This document shows, piece after piece, positions 8,461-16,545 of a stretch of 31,712 nucleotides of DNA; position 1 is the first letter of the stretch, and each line of letters starts with the position of its first letter. A program made the translations under genes and the position numbers. The DNA is from Succinatimonas sp. CAG:777 (GTDB lineage Bacteria; Pseudomonadota; Gammaproteobacteria; Enterobacterales; Succinivibrionaceae), in the NCBI GenBank assembly GCA_000431835.1, contig HF987922.1:125798-157509 (forward strand), written 5' to 3'. Under the pieces are notes generated by a model that saw only the letters and a list, made by a program, of their open reading frames with translations, was not told the origin of the DNA and searched no databases.

Positions 8461-8985
8461 TTATTCAAACTCCTCAATGTCACCATCTTTAACTGTACCA
8501 TCAGGATTTAAACCAACAGAGGCTGCGTCAATTCCTTTTTCAGCTACGACAGAAGCTGTCTTTGGTAGTGGTCTTGGTCTTTTGTTCTTATCGACAGCTA
8601 CATAGGTATAGTTAGCTTCTGTAACTAAATGTCTTTCGGCATGTTCGTTAGTTTCGCTTTCAATTAGTTTCTTTACCCAAATTTCAAGATGTATTTTTAA
8701 AGATGTATGTCCTACATGAATACACTTACCGTAACAACATACAACATCACCGACACTAACTGGTTTTAAAAAGGACATTCCTTCAACAGCGGCTGTTACG
8801 ACACGTCCATTTGCAATTTCTCTTGCTAGGATGGCTCCAGATATATCCATCTGAGACATGATCCAACCACCAAAAATATCTCCAGCTGGGTTGGTATCAC
8901 CAGGCATAGCAAGAGTTCTTAATAAGAGATTACCAATAGGAGGATGAACTCTTTTTTGAGTATTTTCTTTCATACTTTGTACCAT
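8461..8985 (-). CDS. yciA: Acyl-CoA thioesterase, YciA-type hotdog fold
   Basis: A cytosolic thioesterase that hydrolyses a broad range of acyl-CoAs to free acid and CoA. The core LLLRTLAMPGDTNPAGDIFGG with WIMSQMD and GRVVTAAVEGMSF-LKPVSVGDVVCCYG matches Haemophilus and E. coli YciA almost residue for residue; the Asp in GDIFGG is the family's catalytic position. Possible starts are 9018, 8985 and 8973. I chose the ATG at 8985 (174 aa), with AAAG about 6 bases upstream; alignment with YciA would also suit 8973. The C-terminus has about 25 extra acidic residues (ending DGDIEEFE) after the usual end of the fold. It is divergent from the squalene-synthase-like gene; the two share about 70 bp of promoter DNA. 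Confidence 0.92.
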   Translation of the reverse strand: MVQSMKENTQKRVHPPIGNLLLRTLAMPGDTNPAGDIFGGWIMSQMDISGAILAREIANGRVVTAAVEGMSFLKPVSVGDVVCCYGKCIHVGHTSLKIHLEIWVKKLIESETNEHAERHLVTEANYTYVAVDKNKRPRPLPKTASVVAEKGIDAASVGLNPDGTVKDGDIEEFE

Positions 8986-8998
8986 AAAAATCTTTGCT

Positions 8999-9014
8999 AC
9001 CATTGTATAATGGT
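8999..9014. promoter_or_regulatory. Symmetric divergent promoter element between yciA and the isoprenoid gene
   Basis: ACCATT-GTAT-AATGGT is an inverted repeat. It contains a consensus TATAAT (9006-9011) on the plus strand and TATACA on the minus strand, so it could hold the -10 elements of both divergent genes. No clear -35 is visible on either side. Confidence 0.35.
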
Positions 9015-9056
9015 GCAAGTATACATCATCAGATATCTTTATAAGTGACTAAAAAA

Positions 9057-10103
9057 ATGCAACAGACACAAATTGACTTTGAAAAACAGCAGGAACATTT
9101 AAAAAATGTATCAAGAACATTTGCTTTGACAATTCCTATGTTGCCAGAATCACTTATAGATTACATTTCAAATGCCTATCTGTTATGCAGAATAGCAGAT
9201 ACTGTCGAAGATGATCCAATAGCTCCTACCAAACAGAAGATTGCATGGTTAGTTTCTTTTGCACAGTTCTGTTCTAACGATTTTTCTGATGATATGCAGT
9301 TACTGTCTTTGCATAAGCAAGCTGTAGAGTTAGTTCAAAAAGGATCTAAAACAACTGAATTTGAATTAATAAAAGATATGCAGGGAGTAATTACTAGAAC
9401 ACGTTCTTTTCCAAGAAAAGTTCAAATGATCCTTTCTAAAGGCGTGTCAATCCTTAGTTATGGCATGGCTCAATCTCTACAAGGCCTGAATATCAAAGAT
9501 GTTGATGATGTGGATAAGTATTGTTACTACGTAGCAGGCGTAGTAGGAGAGCTGCTTGCAGCCTTATTCTGCGAATATAACCATACTATTGATAAACATG
9601 CGTTAATGATATTGTCTGTAAGCTTTGGTGAGGGGCTTCAACTAACTAATATCTTAAAAGATAGAGTTGAAGACAAAATGAGAAATGTTAGCTTTTTACC
9701 TGTAGTTGCTGATTCAGAATACAAAAAAATGGTTGAGTACTATATTGCTCTCTGTCAGGGACACTTAGATGATGCATTGGCTTTTATCTGTAAAGTTCCA
9801 ACAGGTGAATACGGAATTAGATTATTCTGCTTACTGAATATCGCAATGGCTACTGCAACCTTAAAACTCATTTCAAAGTCTGACTTATTAGATGAGAAGA
9901 AACCCAAAATAAGCAGAAACAAGGTAAAATTCCTTTACGTTTTGAGCAAGTTCTGTGCAAAAAGCAATTTCTTAACAGTTTGCTTCTTTAAGATGTTAAG
10001 TCGTGGTGTAAAAAGAGAAAGACGAAGTGCCTTAGAATTAAGAAACAAGGTTTCTTGCTGGGAGCAGAAAATCTCTGATTTTACAATTGAAGACAATAAC
10101 TAA
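9057..10103 (+). CDS. Squalene synthase-like head-to-head prenyl transferase
   Basis: A 348-aa member of the squalene/phytoene synthase family, which condenses two prenyl diphosphates (for squalene synthase, two farnesyl diphosphates with NADPH). The two Mg2+-binding acidic motifs are intact: DTVEDD at about 48-53 (family D-x-x-E-D) and DRVED at about 202-206. The segment DKYCYYVAGVVGELL near 153-167 mirrors the squalene synthase DKYCHYVAGLVG region, so this is closer to squalene synthase than to CrtB or HpnC/HpnD as I recall those motifs. No C-terminal membrane anchor is seen. The start is uncertain: an ATG at 9057 or GTG at 9045, both with poor ribosome sites. No other isoprenoid, hopanoid or carotenoid gene is in the window. 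The family is firm; the product, squalene or another C30 compound, is inferred. Confidence 0.88.
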   Translation: MQQTQIDFEKQQEHLKNVSRTFALTIPMLPESLIDYISNAYLLCRIADTVEDDPIAPTKQKIAWLVSFAQFCSNDFSDDMQLLSLHKQAVELVQKGSKTTEFELIKDMQGVITRTRSFPRKVQMILSKGVSILSYGMAQSLQGLNIKDVDDVDKYCYYVAGVVGELLAALFCEYNHTIDKHALMILSVSFGEGLQLTNILKDRVEDKMRNVSFLPVVADSEYKKMVEYYIALCQGHLDDALAFICKVPTGEYGIRLFCLLNIAMATATLKLISKSDLLDEKKPKISRNKVKFLYVLSKFCAKSNFLTVCFFKMLSRGVKRERRSALELRNKVSCWEQKISDFTIEDNN

Positions 10104-10228
10104 TTTAAGTCTACATAGTTAAACGGTTTCGATGATGGTTGAGTTGATACTATTTTGTCTATTTGACAAAAAGCTAAGTGCGATAAATAATTTTGCACAG
10201 TTACAAACTATATAGGATAGAAAATCAT

Positions 10229-10846
10229 ATGTTTAAATTTCTTGGTAAAGCATTTGCCTTGTTAGTATTGTCAATTTTCTTTATATCAAGTGCTCAGGCT
10301 CGTGATTACAAAGAAGGTCTGGATTATGAAATTAGAGCTACAAATAAAACAGTAGAGCCAGAAATAAGAGAGTTCTTTTCATTCTTTTGTTCACACTGTT
10401 TTGCAATGGAAAAGCCTTTTTCTCAAATGGCAGAGTTCTTCAAGGGTAAGGCAAAGTTCATTGTTAATCCTGTAGGCCTTATCGGTGGTGATGTTGGAGT
10501 AGAATCTCAGAAAGCTTATGCTGTAGCTATAAACTTAGAAATTGAAGATGAATTAAAAGAAGAACTTTTCAACAGGATCCATGTAAAACAAGATGTTCCT
10601 GAGGATCATGATTATTTTGCTGAGCTATTTGAAAGTTTAGGGGTACCATCTGAGAAGTATGAACAGATTTATAAATCTTTTGTAACACAAGCAAAGGTTG
10701 CTGAGTACGACAGACATACTAAAGAGATGAAAATTGATGCTGTTCCTGAAATTGTGGTTAATGGAAAGTATCTTGTGAAGACTGATAATCTTGAATCAAT
10801 TGAAGATTATGAATCTATAGTTTCTTATCTACTAACTCTTCCTTAA
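10229..10846 (+). CDS. dsbA: Periplasmic thiol:disulfide oxidoreductase DsbA
   Basis: 205-aa secreted oxidase that introduces disulfides into exported proteins. I start it at the ATG at 10229, preceded by AGGATAG, because this gives a standard signal peptide ending SSAQA before RDY; an in-frame upstream start at 10193 would bury that signal. The thioredoxin-fold active site is FFSFFCSHCFAMEK with C54 and C57; the dipeptide between them is Ser-His rather than the usual Pro-His. The cis-proline loop is AVPEIVVNGKY with P173. A helical domain is inserted between them, as in E. coli DsbA. It is followed by the convergent YihG-like acyltransferase, recalling the E. coli dsbA-yihF-yihG order. No dsbB is in the window. 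Confidence 0.93.
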   Translation: MFKFLGKAFALLVLSIFFISSAQARDYKEGLDYEIRATNKTVEPEIREFFSFFCSHCFAMEKPFSQMAEFFKGKAKFIVNPVGLIGGDVGVESQKAYAVAINLEIEDELKEELFNRIHVKQDVPEDHDYFAELFESLGVPSEKYEQIYKSFVTQAKVAEYDRHTKEMKIDAVPEIVVNGKYLVKTDNLESIEDYESIVSYLLTLP

Positions 10847-10852
10847 ATAAAG

Positions 10853-10876
10853 AAGCTCTAGCGTATGCTAGAGCTT
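10853..10876. terminator. Bidirectional terminator between dsbA and yihG
   Basis: Perfect 10-bp arms AAGCTCTAGC (10853-10862) and GCTAGAGCTT (10867-10876) enclose a 4-nt loop. T-rich sequence follows on both strands (ACTTTCATTTC on plus, CTTTATTT on minus). It lies seven bases after the dsbA stop. Confidence 0.82.
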
Positions 10877-10899
10877 ACTTTCATTTCTCTGTAAGTTGA

Positions 10900-11832
10900 C
10901 TATTTACGTAAACTCTCTTCGTAATCAGCGTGCATCTTATCTAAAAGTTTATCTTTTTTATCCCACAGATCTCTTACATACATGGTGAATTCATGTTTGT
11001 ACTGTTTGTCTTCAAGATAATTTCCCTCAAGCTTAGGTGTTTTTTCCATTATCTCAACATTTACGTAAACATTTTTTACTCTGCCTTTTAACATATCAAC
11101 GAAAGCTTTCTTATGATTGTCTGGATAGTAAAAAGTATTGTTGAAAATGTAATCAACTTTGTTACCGATCTCACTTAAAGCTACGCCTAATGATGCAACT
11201 TTTGGAGGTAATAAGTGCTTATATGGTGAACGCACTTTCTTTGCTTTTTCTTCTGTATAGCGACTACCTTCGGCAAAGTTAATTAGCGTTGTAGGAAAGT
11301 CAATTAACCTCTTGCAAGCTGCTCGAGTTGTTTCAATATCCTTGGTTCTAAGCTTAGGATTCTTTAATAATTTTTCTTTAGGGTATCGTCTTAAAAAAGG
11401 CATTCCTAAGGCGTAGCATGCAAGACCTGCAAATGGAATATAAATTAAAGAATGCTTCATAAAAAATTTTGTTGTAGGAACGTTTCCTTTATAAACACAA
11501 CCTATAAAAAGAATATCTAACCAGCTGATGTGATTACTGATGATGATACAAGATTTCTTGGTTGTAGGGATCTTGTCGCCTGTAATATGCCATTTGATGT
11601 TATTGGTAAGTCTGATAATTACTCGATTATCAAATACCCAAGTTTTGTATAGGTAGTAGTTACATTTTTCAATGGTAATAGCAACAAAATGGAATGGCAG
11701 TAAGAATTTGAAAACACCTAATACCATCATAGGAGTTGCAATAACAATTACATTAAGAGAGATCAAAATGCAATTTATAACCAATAAAATTGGACTTGGA
11801 AGAAAAGAAATCATTGAGTTTAATAGCCTCAC
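10900..11832 (-). CDS. yihG: YihG-like 1-acyl-glycerol-3-phosphate acyltransferase family protein
   Basis: 310-aa membrane-bound PlsC-family acyltransferase, acting in phospholipid synthesis at the inner membrane. The N-terminus has a hydrophobic segment (about 15-48). The catalytic HX4D motif is NHISWLD with H101 and D106, and the second motif is FAEGSRYTEEK at about 187-197, corresponding to F-x-EGSR in YihG. Stretches such as FAGLACYALGMPFLRRYPKE align well with E. coli YihG, and the length is the same. In E. coli YihG is reported as a minor lysophosphatidic acid acyltransferase; activity here is inferred. The start is uncertain: GTG at 11832 with a weak ribosome site, or ATG at 11814 with GTGAGG farther upstream. 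It converges on dsbA. Confidence 0.88.
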   Translation of the reverse strand: MRLLNSMISFLPSPILLVINCILISLNVIVIATPMMVLGVFKFLLPFHFVAITIEKCNYYLYKTWVFDNRVIIRLTNNIKWHITGDKIPTTKKSCIIISNHISWLDILFIGCVYKGNVPTTKFFMKHSLIYIPFAGLACYALGMPFLRRYPKEKLLKNPKLRTKDIETTRAACKRLIDFPTTLINFAEGSRYTEEKAKKVRSPYKHLLPPKVASLGVALSEIGNKVDYIFNNTFYYPDNHKKAFVDMLKGRVKNVYVNVEIMEKTPKLEGNYLEDKQYKHEFTMYVRDLWDKKDKLLDKMHADYEESLRK

Positions 11833-11896
11833 TAACCGAAAAAACAGTGCTTATTGTAACAAGATTTTTCATAAATAGTCATTTTTGCAAAAATTA

Positions 11897-11936
11897 GAAC
11901 ATAATATTAACTATGTTCCGTTTTTTGATATATAAT
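11897..11936 (+). promoter_or_regulatory. Candidate ilvE promoter with overlapping inverted repeat
   Basis: TTAACT (11907-11912) and a consensus TATAAT (11931-11936) are 18 bases apart. Arms GAACATA (11897-11903) and TATGTTC (11912-11918) overlap the -35, so they could form an operator. The same hairpin is followed by six T (11921-11926), so a terminator reading is also possible. Transcription from here would give a leader of about 150 nt before ilvE. Confidence 0.5.
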
Positions 11937-11942
11937 CTTGAA

Positions 11943-12096
11943 CATGAACTAGAGCAGAATTTTGAACTAGCTTTACAAAATAGTTGTTCAAAATGGTTGC
12001 CTGATAGAGTATCGCAATCATGAAAATGATAAAATCTGCTACTAGTACTACTAAAAACAGTAGGACCTTTTATTTTATTTAGTTGAGGATTTAAAA
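11943..12096 (+). promoter_or_regulatory. Structured ilvE leader with possible leader peptide
   Basis: The expected leader contains arms ATTTTGAAC (11959-11967) and GTTCAAAAT (11986-11994), a small hairpin at about 11997-12016, and a 20-codon frame (12020-12082). Its product, MKMIKSATSTTKNSRTFYFI, has four Thr and several Ser codons. A short CTACT/AGTAG stem with following T-rich DNA overlaps the frame. GAGG at 12085-12088 is the ilvE ribosome site. Attenuation is suggested but not shown: there is no run of Ile, Leu or Val codons and the frame has only a weak ribosome site. Confidence 0.3.
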
Positions 12097-13026
12097 ATGA
12101 ATTCAGACACTACCAAGTTCATTTGGTTTAACGGCAAGATGGTTCCATGGGCAGACGCTAAAGTTCACGTTACAGCTCACGCTCTTCATTATGGTTCAGC
12201 AGTGTTTGAAGGTATTAGAGCTTATGCTACTAAGAATGGCCCTCAGATTTTCCGTTTAAAGGATCACATTGATCGTTTATTCAATTCAGCAAAAATTTAC
12301 CGTTTCCCAGTCGCTCAGACCAAAGAAGAAGTTATGGATGCTTGTAAGAAAGTTATCTCAGAGAACGGTCTTGAGTATGGCTACATTCGTCCTTTAATCT
12401 TCATGGGTGAAGTTGGTCTAGGTGTTAAGTTCAAGAAAGGCGTAAATGCTGATGCTATGGTTTGTGCTTTACCATGGGGTGCTTACCTAGGTGAAGAAGG
12501 TATGAAGAAAGGTATTAAGGTTTGCGTTTCTTCATGGAGACGTTTAGCTCCAGATACAATTCCTACAGAGGCAAAGGCTGCAGGTAACTACCTATCATCA
12601 ATTCTGATCGCTAACGAGTGCACCAACAATGGTTACACAGAGGCTATAGCACTTGATACCAATGGCTACGTTTCAGAAGGTTCTGGTGAGAACGTATTCT
12701 TCGTAAAGAACGGTGTTCTATATACTTCTCCTAACACTTCAGGTCTATTACCAGGTATTACTCGTGATGCTGTAACTCGTGTTGCTCAGGATTTAGGTTA
12801 CGAAGTTCGTTACCAGCCAATCCCACGTGAGATGGTTTACTTAGCAGATGAGATGTTCTTCACTGGCACTGCAGCTGAAATCACTCCTATTGCTTCAGTT
12901 GATGGTATCGACGTAGGTTGCGGTTGCCGTGGTCCTATCACCGAGAAGTTACAGAAGGCTTTCTTTGCTGTTGTAAGAGGTGAGACCGAAGATAAGTACG
13001 GTTGGTTAACCCCTGTAAATAAGTAA
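12097..13026 (+). CDS. ilvE: Branched-chain amino acid aminotransferase
   Basis: 309-aa PLP enzyme that transaminates the 2-oxo acids of isoleucine, leucine and valine with glutamate, the last step of each pathway. The Schiff-base lysine is K160 in EAKAAGNYLSS. Fold-type IV landmarks are present: HYGSAVFEGIRAY near 31-43, YIRPLIFMGE near 96, ALDTNGYVSEGSGENVFFV and FFTGTAAEITPI. The length equals E. coli IlvE. TTGAGGAT upstream is a strong ribosome site. A hairpin terminator follows, so it may be transcribed partly apart from ilvD and ilvA, which lie next on the same strand. Confidence 0.97.
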   Translation: MNSDTTKFIWFNGKMVPWADAKVHVTAHALHYGSAVFEGIRAYATKNGPQIFRLKDHIDRLFNSAKIYRFPVAQTKEEVMDACKKVISENGLEYGYIRPLIFMGEVGLGVKFKKGVNADAMVCALPWGAYLGEEGMKKGIKVCVSSWRRLAPDTIPTEAKAAGNYLSSILIANECTNNGYTEAIALDTNGYVSEGSGENVFFVKNGVLYTSPNTSGLLPGITRDAVTRVAQDLGYEVRYQPIPREMVYLADEMFFTGTAAEITPIASVDGIDVGCGCRGPITEKLQKAFFAVVRGETEDKYGWLTPVNK

Positions 13027-13042
13027 AATAAAATTTACATAT

Positions 13043-13074
13043 AGACCCACACCCCAAGGATGTGGGTCTTTTAT
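13043..13074 (+). terminator. Hairpin terminator between ilvE and ilvD
   Basis: Arms AGACCCACA (13043-13051) and TGTGGGTCT (13061-13069) form a GC-rich 9-bp stem with a 9-nt loop, followed by TTTATTA. It should end or reduce transcription from ilvE before ilvD. Confidence 0.82.
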
Positions 13075-13166
13075 TACAATTCAAAATAAACTACTAACAG
13101 CGCAAATCTTATTTAAAGACATATTAAATTTGTCTTAGTCTAGTTTTATATAAAGGAATACTGCAT

Positions 13167-15017
13167 ATGTCTAATAATTACCGTTCAAAGGTTACCTATG
13201 AAGGCAAAATCATGGCAGGTGCCCGTGCATTATGGAAGGCAACTGGCGTAAAAGATGAGGATTTTGGTAAGCCTATTATTGCGGTTGCAAACTCTTTCAC
13301 TCAGTTTGTTCCAGGTCATGTTCACTTACATGATGTAGGTCAATTAGTAGTAAAAGAAATTGAGAAGGCTGGCGGTATTGCAAAAGAATTCAATACTATA
13401 GCAGTAGATGACGGTATTGCAATGGGGCATACGGGTATGCTTTATTCTTTACCAAGTAGAGATATTATCGCAGACTCAGTTGAGTATATGGTAAATGCAC
13501 ATAAAGCAGATGCTCTTGTATGTATTTCAAACTGCGACAAAGTAACTCCTGGTATGTTAATGGCCGCAATGCGCTTAAACATTCCTGTAATCTTTGTATC
13601 AGGTGGTCCTATGGAAGCTGGTCGTGTAAAAGGCTGTGACCATAAAGTGGACCTTATCGATGCAATGATTGTATCAGCAGAGCCAAATGTTTCCGATGAA
13701 GAAGTTAATGCTGTAGAGTCAGCAGCGTGCCCAACATGTGGTTCATGCTCAGGTATGTTCACAGCGAACTCAATGAACTCTTTAACTGAAGCATTAGGCC
13801 TGTCATTACCTGGTAATGGTTCATTAGTTGCAACTCATGCTTTTAGAAAAGAATTATTTGTAAAAGCAGCTCACCGTATTGTAGAAATGGCAAAAGCATA
13901 CTATGAGCACGGTGATAAGAGCGTTTTACCACGTTCAATTGCAACTAAGGATACATTTGAAAATGCAATGAGCCTTGATATTGCAATGGGAGGTTCAACT
14001 AATACAGTACTTCACTTGTTAGCAGTAGCTCAGGAAGCTGGTGTAGATTTTACTATGGCAGATATCGATAGACTGTCACGTAAAATCCCCCACATCTGCA
14101 AGATGTCACCGTCAACCCATGAGTGGCACATGGAAGACTTACATAATGCCGGCGGTATTATGAACATCATGGCTCAGCTAAAGAAAAATGGTCTAATTCA
14201 TGAAGGTAGTAAGACTGTTTTAGGCATGTCCATTGGCGATCAGATTGACAAGTATGATCTAGAAAAGACTACAGATCCTGAAATCAAGAAATTCTACAGT
14301 GCTTGTGCTGGTGGTAAGTACAACATCGTTGCTTTCTCTCAGAACAACACAACAGATAAGTTGGATACTGATAGAGCAAACGGCTGTATCCATGACTTTG
14401 AGCATGCATATTCAAAGGATGGCGGTCTAGCTGTTCTATACGGTAATCTAGCAATCAACGGCTGTATCGTAAAAACAGCAGGTGTTGATAAGTCAATTCT
14501 TAAGTTTGTTGGCCCTGCTCGTATCTTTGAGAGCCAGGAAGCTGGTGTTGATGGTATTTTAGGTGGCAAGGTAAAGGCTGGTGACGTTGTAATTATTCGT
14601 TACGAAGGCCCACGTGGTGGCCCTGGTATGCAGGAGATGTTATACCCAACTTCTTACATTAAGTCAGTAGGCTTAGGTAAAGAGTGCGCTCTAGTAACTG
14701 ATGGTCGTTTCTCAGGTGGTTCATCTGGTTTATCAATTGGTCACGTATCACCAGAAGCAGCAAACGGCGGTAACATTGGTCTTCTAGAAGAGAATGATCT
14801 AATTGAAATTGATATTCCAAACCGTACCATCAGAATGGCTGTTAGCGATGAAGAATTAGCTAAGAGAAGAAAAACTATGGAAGCTAAGGGTAAGGACGCA
14901 TGGCAGCCTGTAGGCAGAGATAGAGAAATTTCATTTGCTCTAAAGGCCTTCGGTAAACTAGCTTCTAGTGCTGACAAGGGTGGCGTCCGTGATCGTAGCA
15001 AATTAGAGGGACTATAA
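13167..15017 (+). CDS. ilvD: Dihydroxy-acid dehydratase
   Basis: 616-aa iron-sulfur enzyme that dehydrates 2,3-dihydroxy-3-methyl acids to the 2-oxo acids of valine and isoleucine synthesis. Cluster-region cysteines are C123 in SNCDKVTPGM and C188, C191 and C194 in CPTCGSCSGMF. The catalytic C-terminal segments TDGRFSGGSSGLSIGHVSPE and IRYEGPRGGPGMQEML are intact. The length matches E. coli IlvD, with strong identity throughout. AAGGAA lies upstream of the ATG. It is followed by ilvA with a single base between stop and start, forming an ilvDA unit. A promoter of its own is likely, given the terminator after ilvE, but I see no clear -35/-10 pair. Confidence 0.97.
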   Translation: MSNNYRSKVTYEGKIMAGARALWKATGVKDEDFGKPIIAVANSFTQFVPGHVHLHDVGQLVVKEIEKAGGIAKEFNTIAVDDGIAMGHTGMLYSLPSRDIIADSVEYMVNAHKADALVCISNCDKVTPGMLMAAMRLNIPVIFVSGGPMEAGRVKGCDHKVDLIDAMIVSAEPNVSDEEVNAVESAACPTCGSCSGMFTANSMNSLTEALGLSLPGNGSLVATHAFRKELFVKAAHRIVEMAKAYYEHGDKSVLPRSIATKDTFENAMSLDIAMGGSTNTVLHLLAVAQEAGVDFTMADIDRLSRKIPHICKMSPSTHEWHMEDLHNAGGIMNIMAQLKKNGLIHEGSKTVLGMSIGDQIDKYDLEKTTDPEIKKFYSACAGGKYNIVAFSQNNTTDKLDTDRANGCIHDFEHAYSKDGGLAVLYGNLAINGCIVKTAGVDKSILKFVGPARIFESQEAGVDGILGGKVKAGDVVIIRYEGPRGGPGMQEMLYPTSYIKSVGLGKECALVTDGRFSGGSSGLSIGHVSPEAANGGNIGLLEENDLIEIDIPNRTIRMAVSDEELAKRRKTMEAKGKDAWQPVGRDREISFALKAFGKLASSADKGGVRDRSKLEGL

Positions 15018-15018
15018 G

Positions 15019-16545
15019 ATGGCTGAAAAACAGTTAGATTCTCAAGCATATCTTAAGAAGATCCTGCTAGCTAGAATTTATGATCTTGTAAAGGTGACCC
15101 CTTTACAAAATCTTGAGAACTTATCTTCAAGATTAGGTGTAAACGTACTTTTAAAGCGTGAAGACTACCAAAAGATCCACTCATTTAAGTTACGTGGAGC
15201 ATACCATAAGATTAAGAATTTAGATGAGAATCAGTTAAAGGCTGGTATTGTTACAGCATCAGCTGGTAATCATGCACAAGGCGTAGCTTTATCAGCAAAA
15301 AAACTAGGTATTAAAGCTGTTATTGTTATGCCTACAACTACTCCAGATTTAAAAATCGATGCCGTAAGAAATTTTGGCGCTGAAGTAGTGTTATACGGTG
15401 ATAGTTTTAATGAGTCATATGACTATGCTCAGCAATTATCAAAGAAGAAGGGATTAACCATGATCCCTCCTTATGATGATCCAGATGTGATTGCAGGTCA
15501 GGGAACTATTGCACATGAGTTAATCGGTCAGTGTGACAATATCGATACTATCTACGTTCAGATCGGTGGCGGTGGACTAGCAGCTGGTATTGCAGTTTAC
15601 ATTAAGTCTCTTTTACCTCACGTAAAGGTTATTGGTGTTGAGGCTGAGGGCAGTGCTTGTATGAAAGCTGCTTTAAAAGCCGGTAAACCTGTTGATATTG
15701 GTTATGTATCTCACTTTGCTGATGGTGTTGCAGTAAGCAAGGCTGGTACTGAGACCTTCAGAGTATTAAGCAAGTACCTAGACGACATCGTAACTTGTTC
15801 AAATGATGAAATTTGCGCTGCTATGAAAGATATATTTGATGATACTCGTGCTATTGCAGAGCCTAGTGGCGCTTTATCCTTAGCAGGTCTTAAGAAATAT
15901 GTAAGAGAGAACAACATCAAATCAGGCAATCATATTGCAATCCTGTCAGGTGCCAATGTTAAGTTCCATACATTACGTATGGTAGCTGAGCGTTGTGATG
16001 TAGGTGAGATGTCAGAAGGTATCTTATCTGTTGAAATTCCAGAAAAGAGTGGTTCTTTCTTAGACTTCACTAAGAGCATTGGAGACAGAGTTGTAACCGA
16101 GTTTAGTTACCGTTATAACAACTCAGACAGAGCAAGAGTGTTTGCTTCAGTTGAGTTGACAGAAGGCAAGAAAGAACTAAACGAGATCTGCAAGTCATTA
16201 AAGAAGAATGGCTACTTAGTAACCGACTTAACAGATGATTCTTTAGCGAAGGATCACTTACGTTATATGGTAGGTGGACATCCTTCAACAAAACTTAACG
16301 AAAAACTGTATTTGTTTGAGTTCCCTGCAACTTCAAATGCTCTATTGCGCTTCTTGGAGACTTTAGGTAATTCATATAACATTACCTTGTTCCACTTCAG
16401 AATTACAGGTTTAGAGTTCTGCTCTGTACTGTGTGGTTTTGATGTAACCGGTAAGGAAGAGGGAATCAATGAGGTTATCAAGTCATTTGGTTACCCTGTT
16501 GAGGAAGTAACCTCAAATACAGCTTATCAGCAGTTAATTAAGTAA
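15019..16545 (+). CDS. ilvA: Biosynthetic threonine dehydratase
   Basis: 508-aa PLP enzyme that deaminates threonine to 2-oxobutyrate, the first committed step to isoleucine. The PLP lysine is K57 in HSFKLRGAYHK, the Asn loop is TASAGNHAQGVALSA and the phosphate loop is IGGGGLAAGIA. The C-terminal part (about 330-508) holds two ACT-like regulatory domains, as in the isoleucine-inhibited biosynthetic form and unlike the short catabolic TdcB. GAGGG lies 8 bases upstream of the ATG inside the end of ilvD, so translation is probably coupled. The stop TAA shares its last A with the start of the next gene. Confidence 0.97.
   Translation: MAEKQLDSQAYLKKILLARIYDLVKVTPLQNLENLSSRLGVNVLLKREDYQKIHSFKLRGAYHKIKNLDENQLKAGIVTASAGNHAQGVALSAKKLGIKAVIVMPTTTPDLKIDAVRNFGAEVVLYGDSFNESYDYAQQLSKKKGLTMIPPYDDPDVIAGQGTIAHELIGQCDNIDTIYVQIGGGGLAAGIAVYIKSLLPHVKVIGVEAEGSACMKAALKAGKPVDIGYVSHFADGVAVSKAGTETFRVLSKYLDDIVTCSNDEICAAMKDIFDDTRAIAEPSGALSLAGLKKYVRENNIKSGNHIAILSGANVKFHTLRMVAERCDVGEMSEGILSVEIPEKSGSFLDFTKSIGDRVVTEFSYRYNNSDRARVFASVELTEGKKELNEICKSLKKNGYLVTDLTDDSLAKDHLRYMVGGHPSTKLNEKLYLFEFPATSNALLRFLETLGNSYNITLFHFRITGLEFCSVLCGFDVTGKEEGINEVIKSFGYPVEEVTSNTAYQQLIK

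Noticed and set aside
10193..10228. Longer DsbA start adding 12 residues
   Set aside because: It would put a non-typical polar stretch in front of a standard signal peptide; AGGATAG supports the later ATG.
13442..13762. 106-codon frame antisense to ilvD
   Set aside because: It is a shadow of a strongly conserved gene on the other strand, with no ribosome site.
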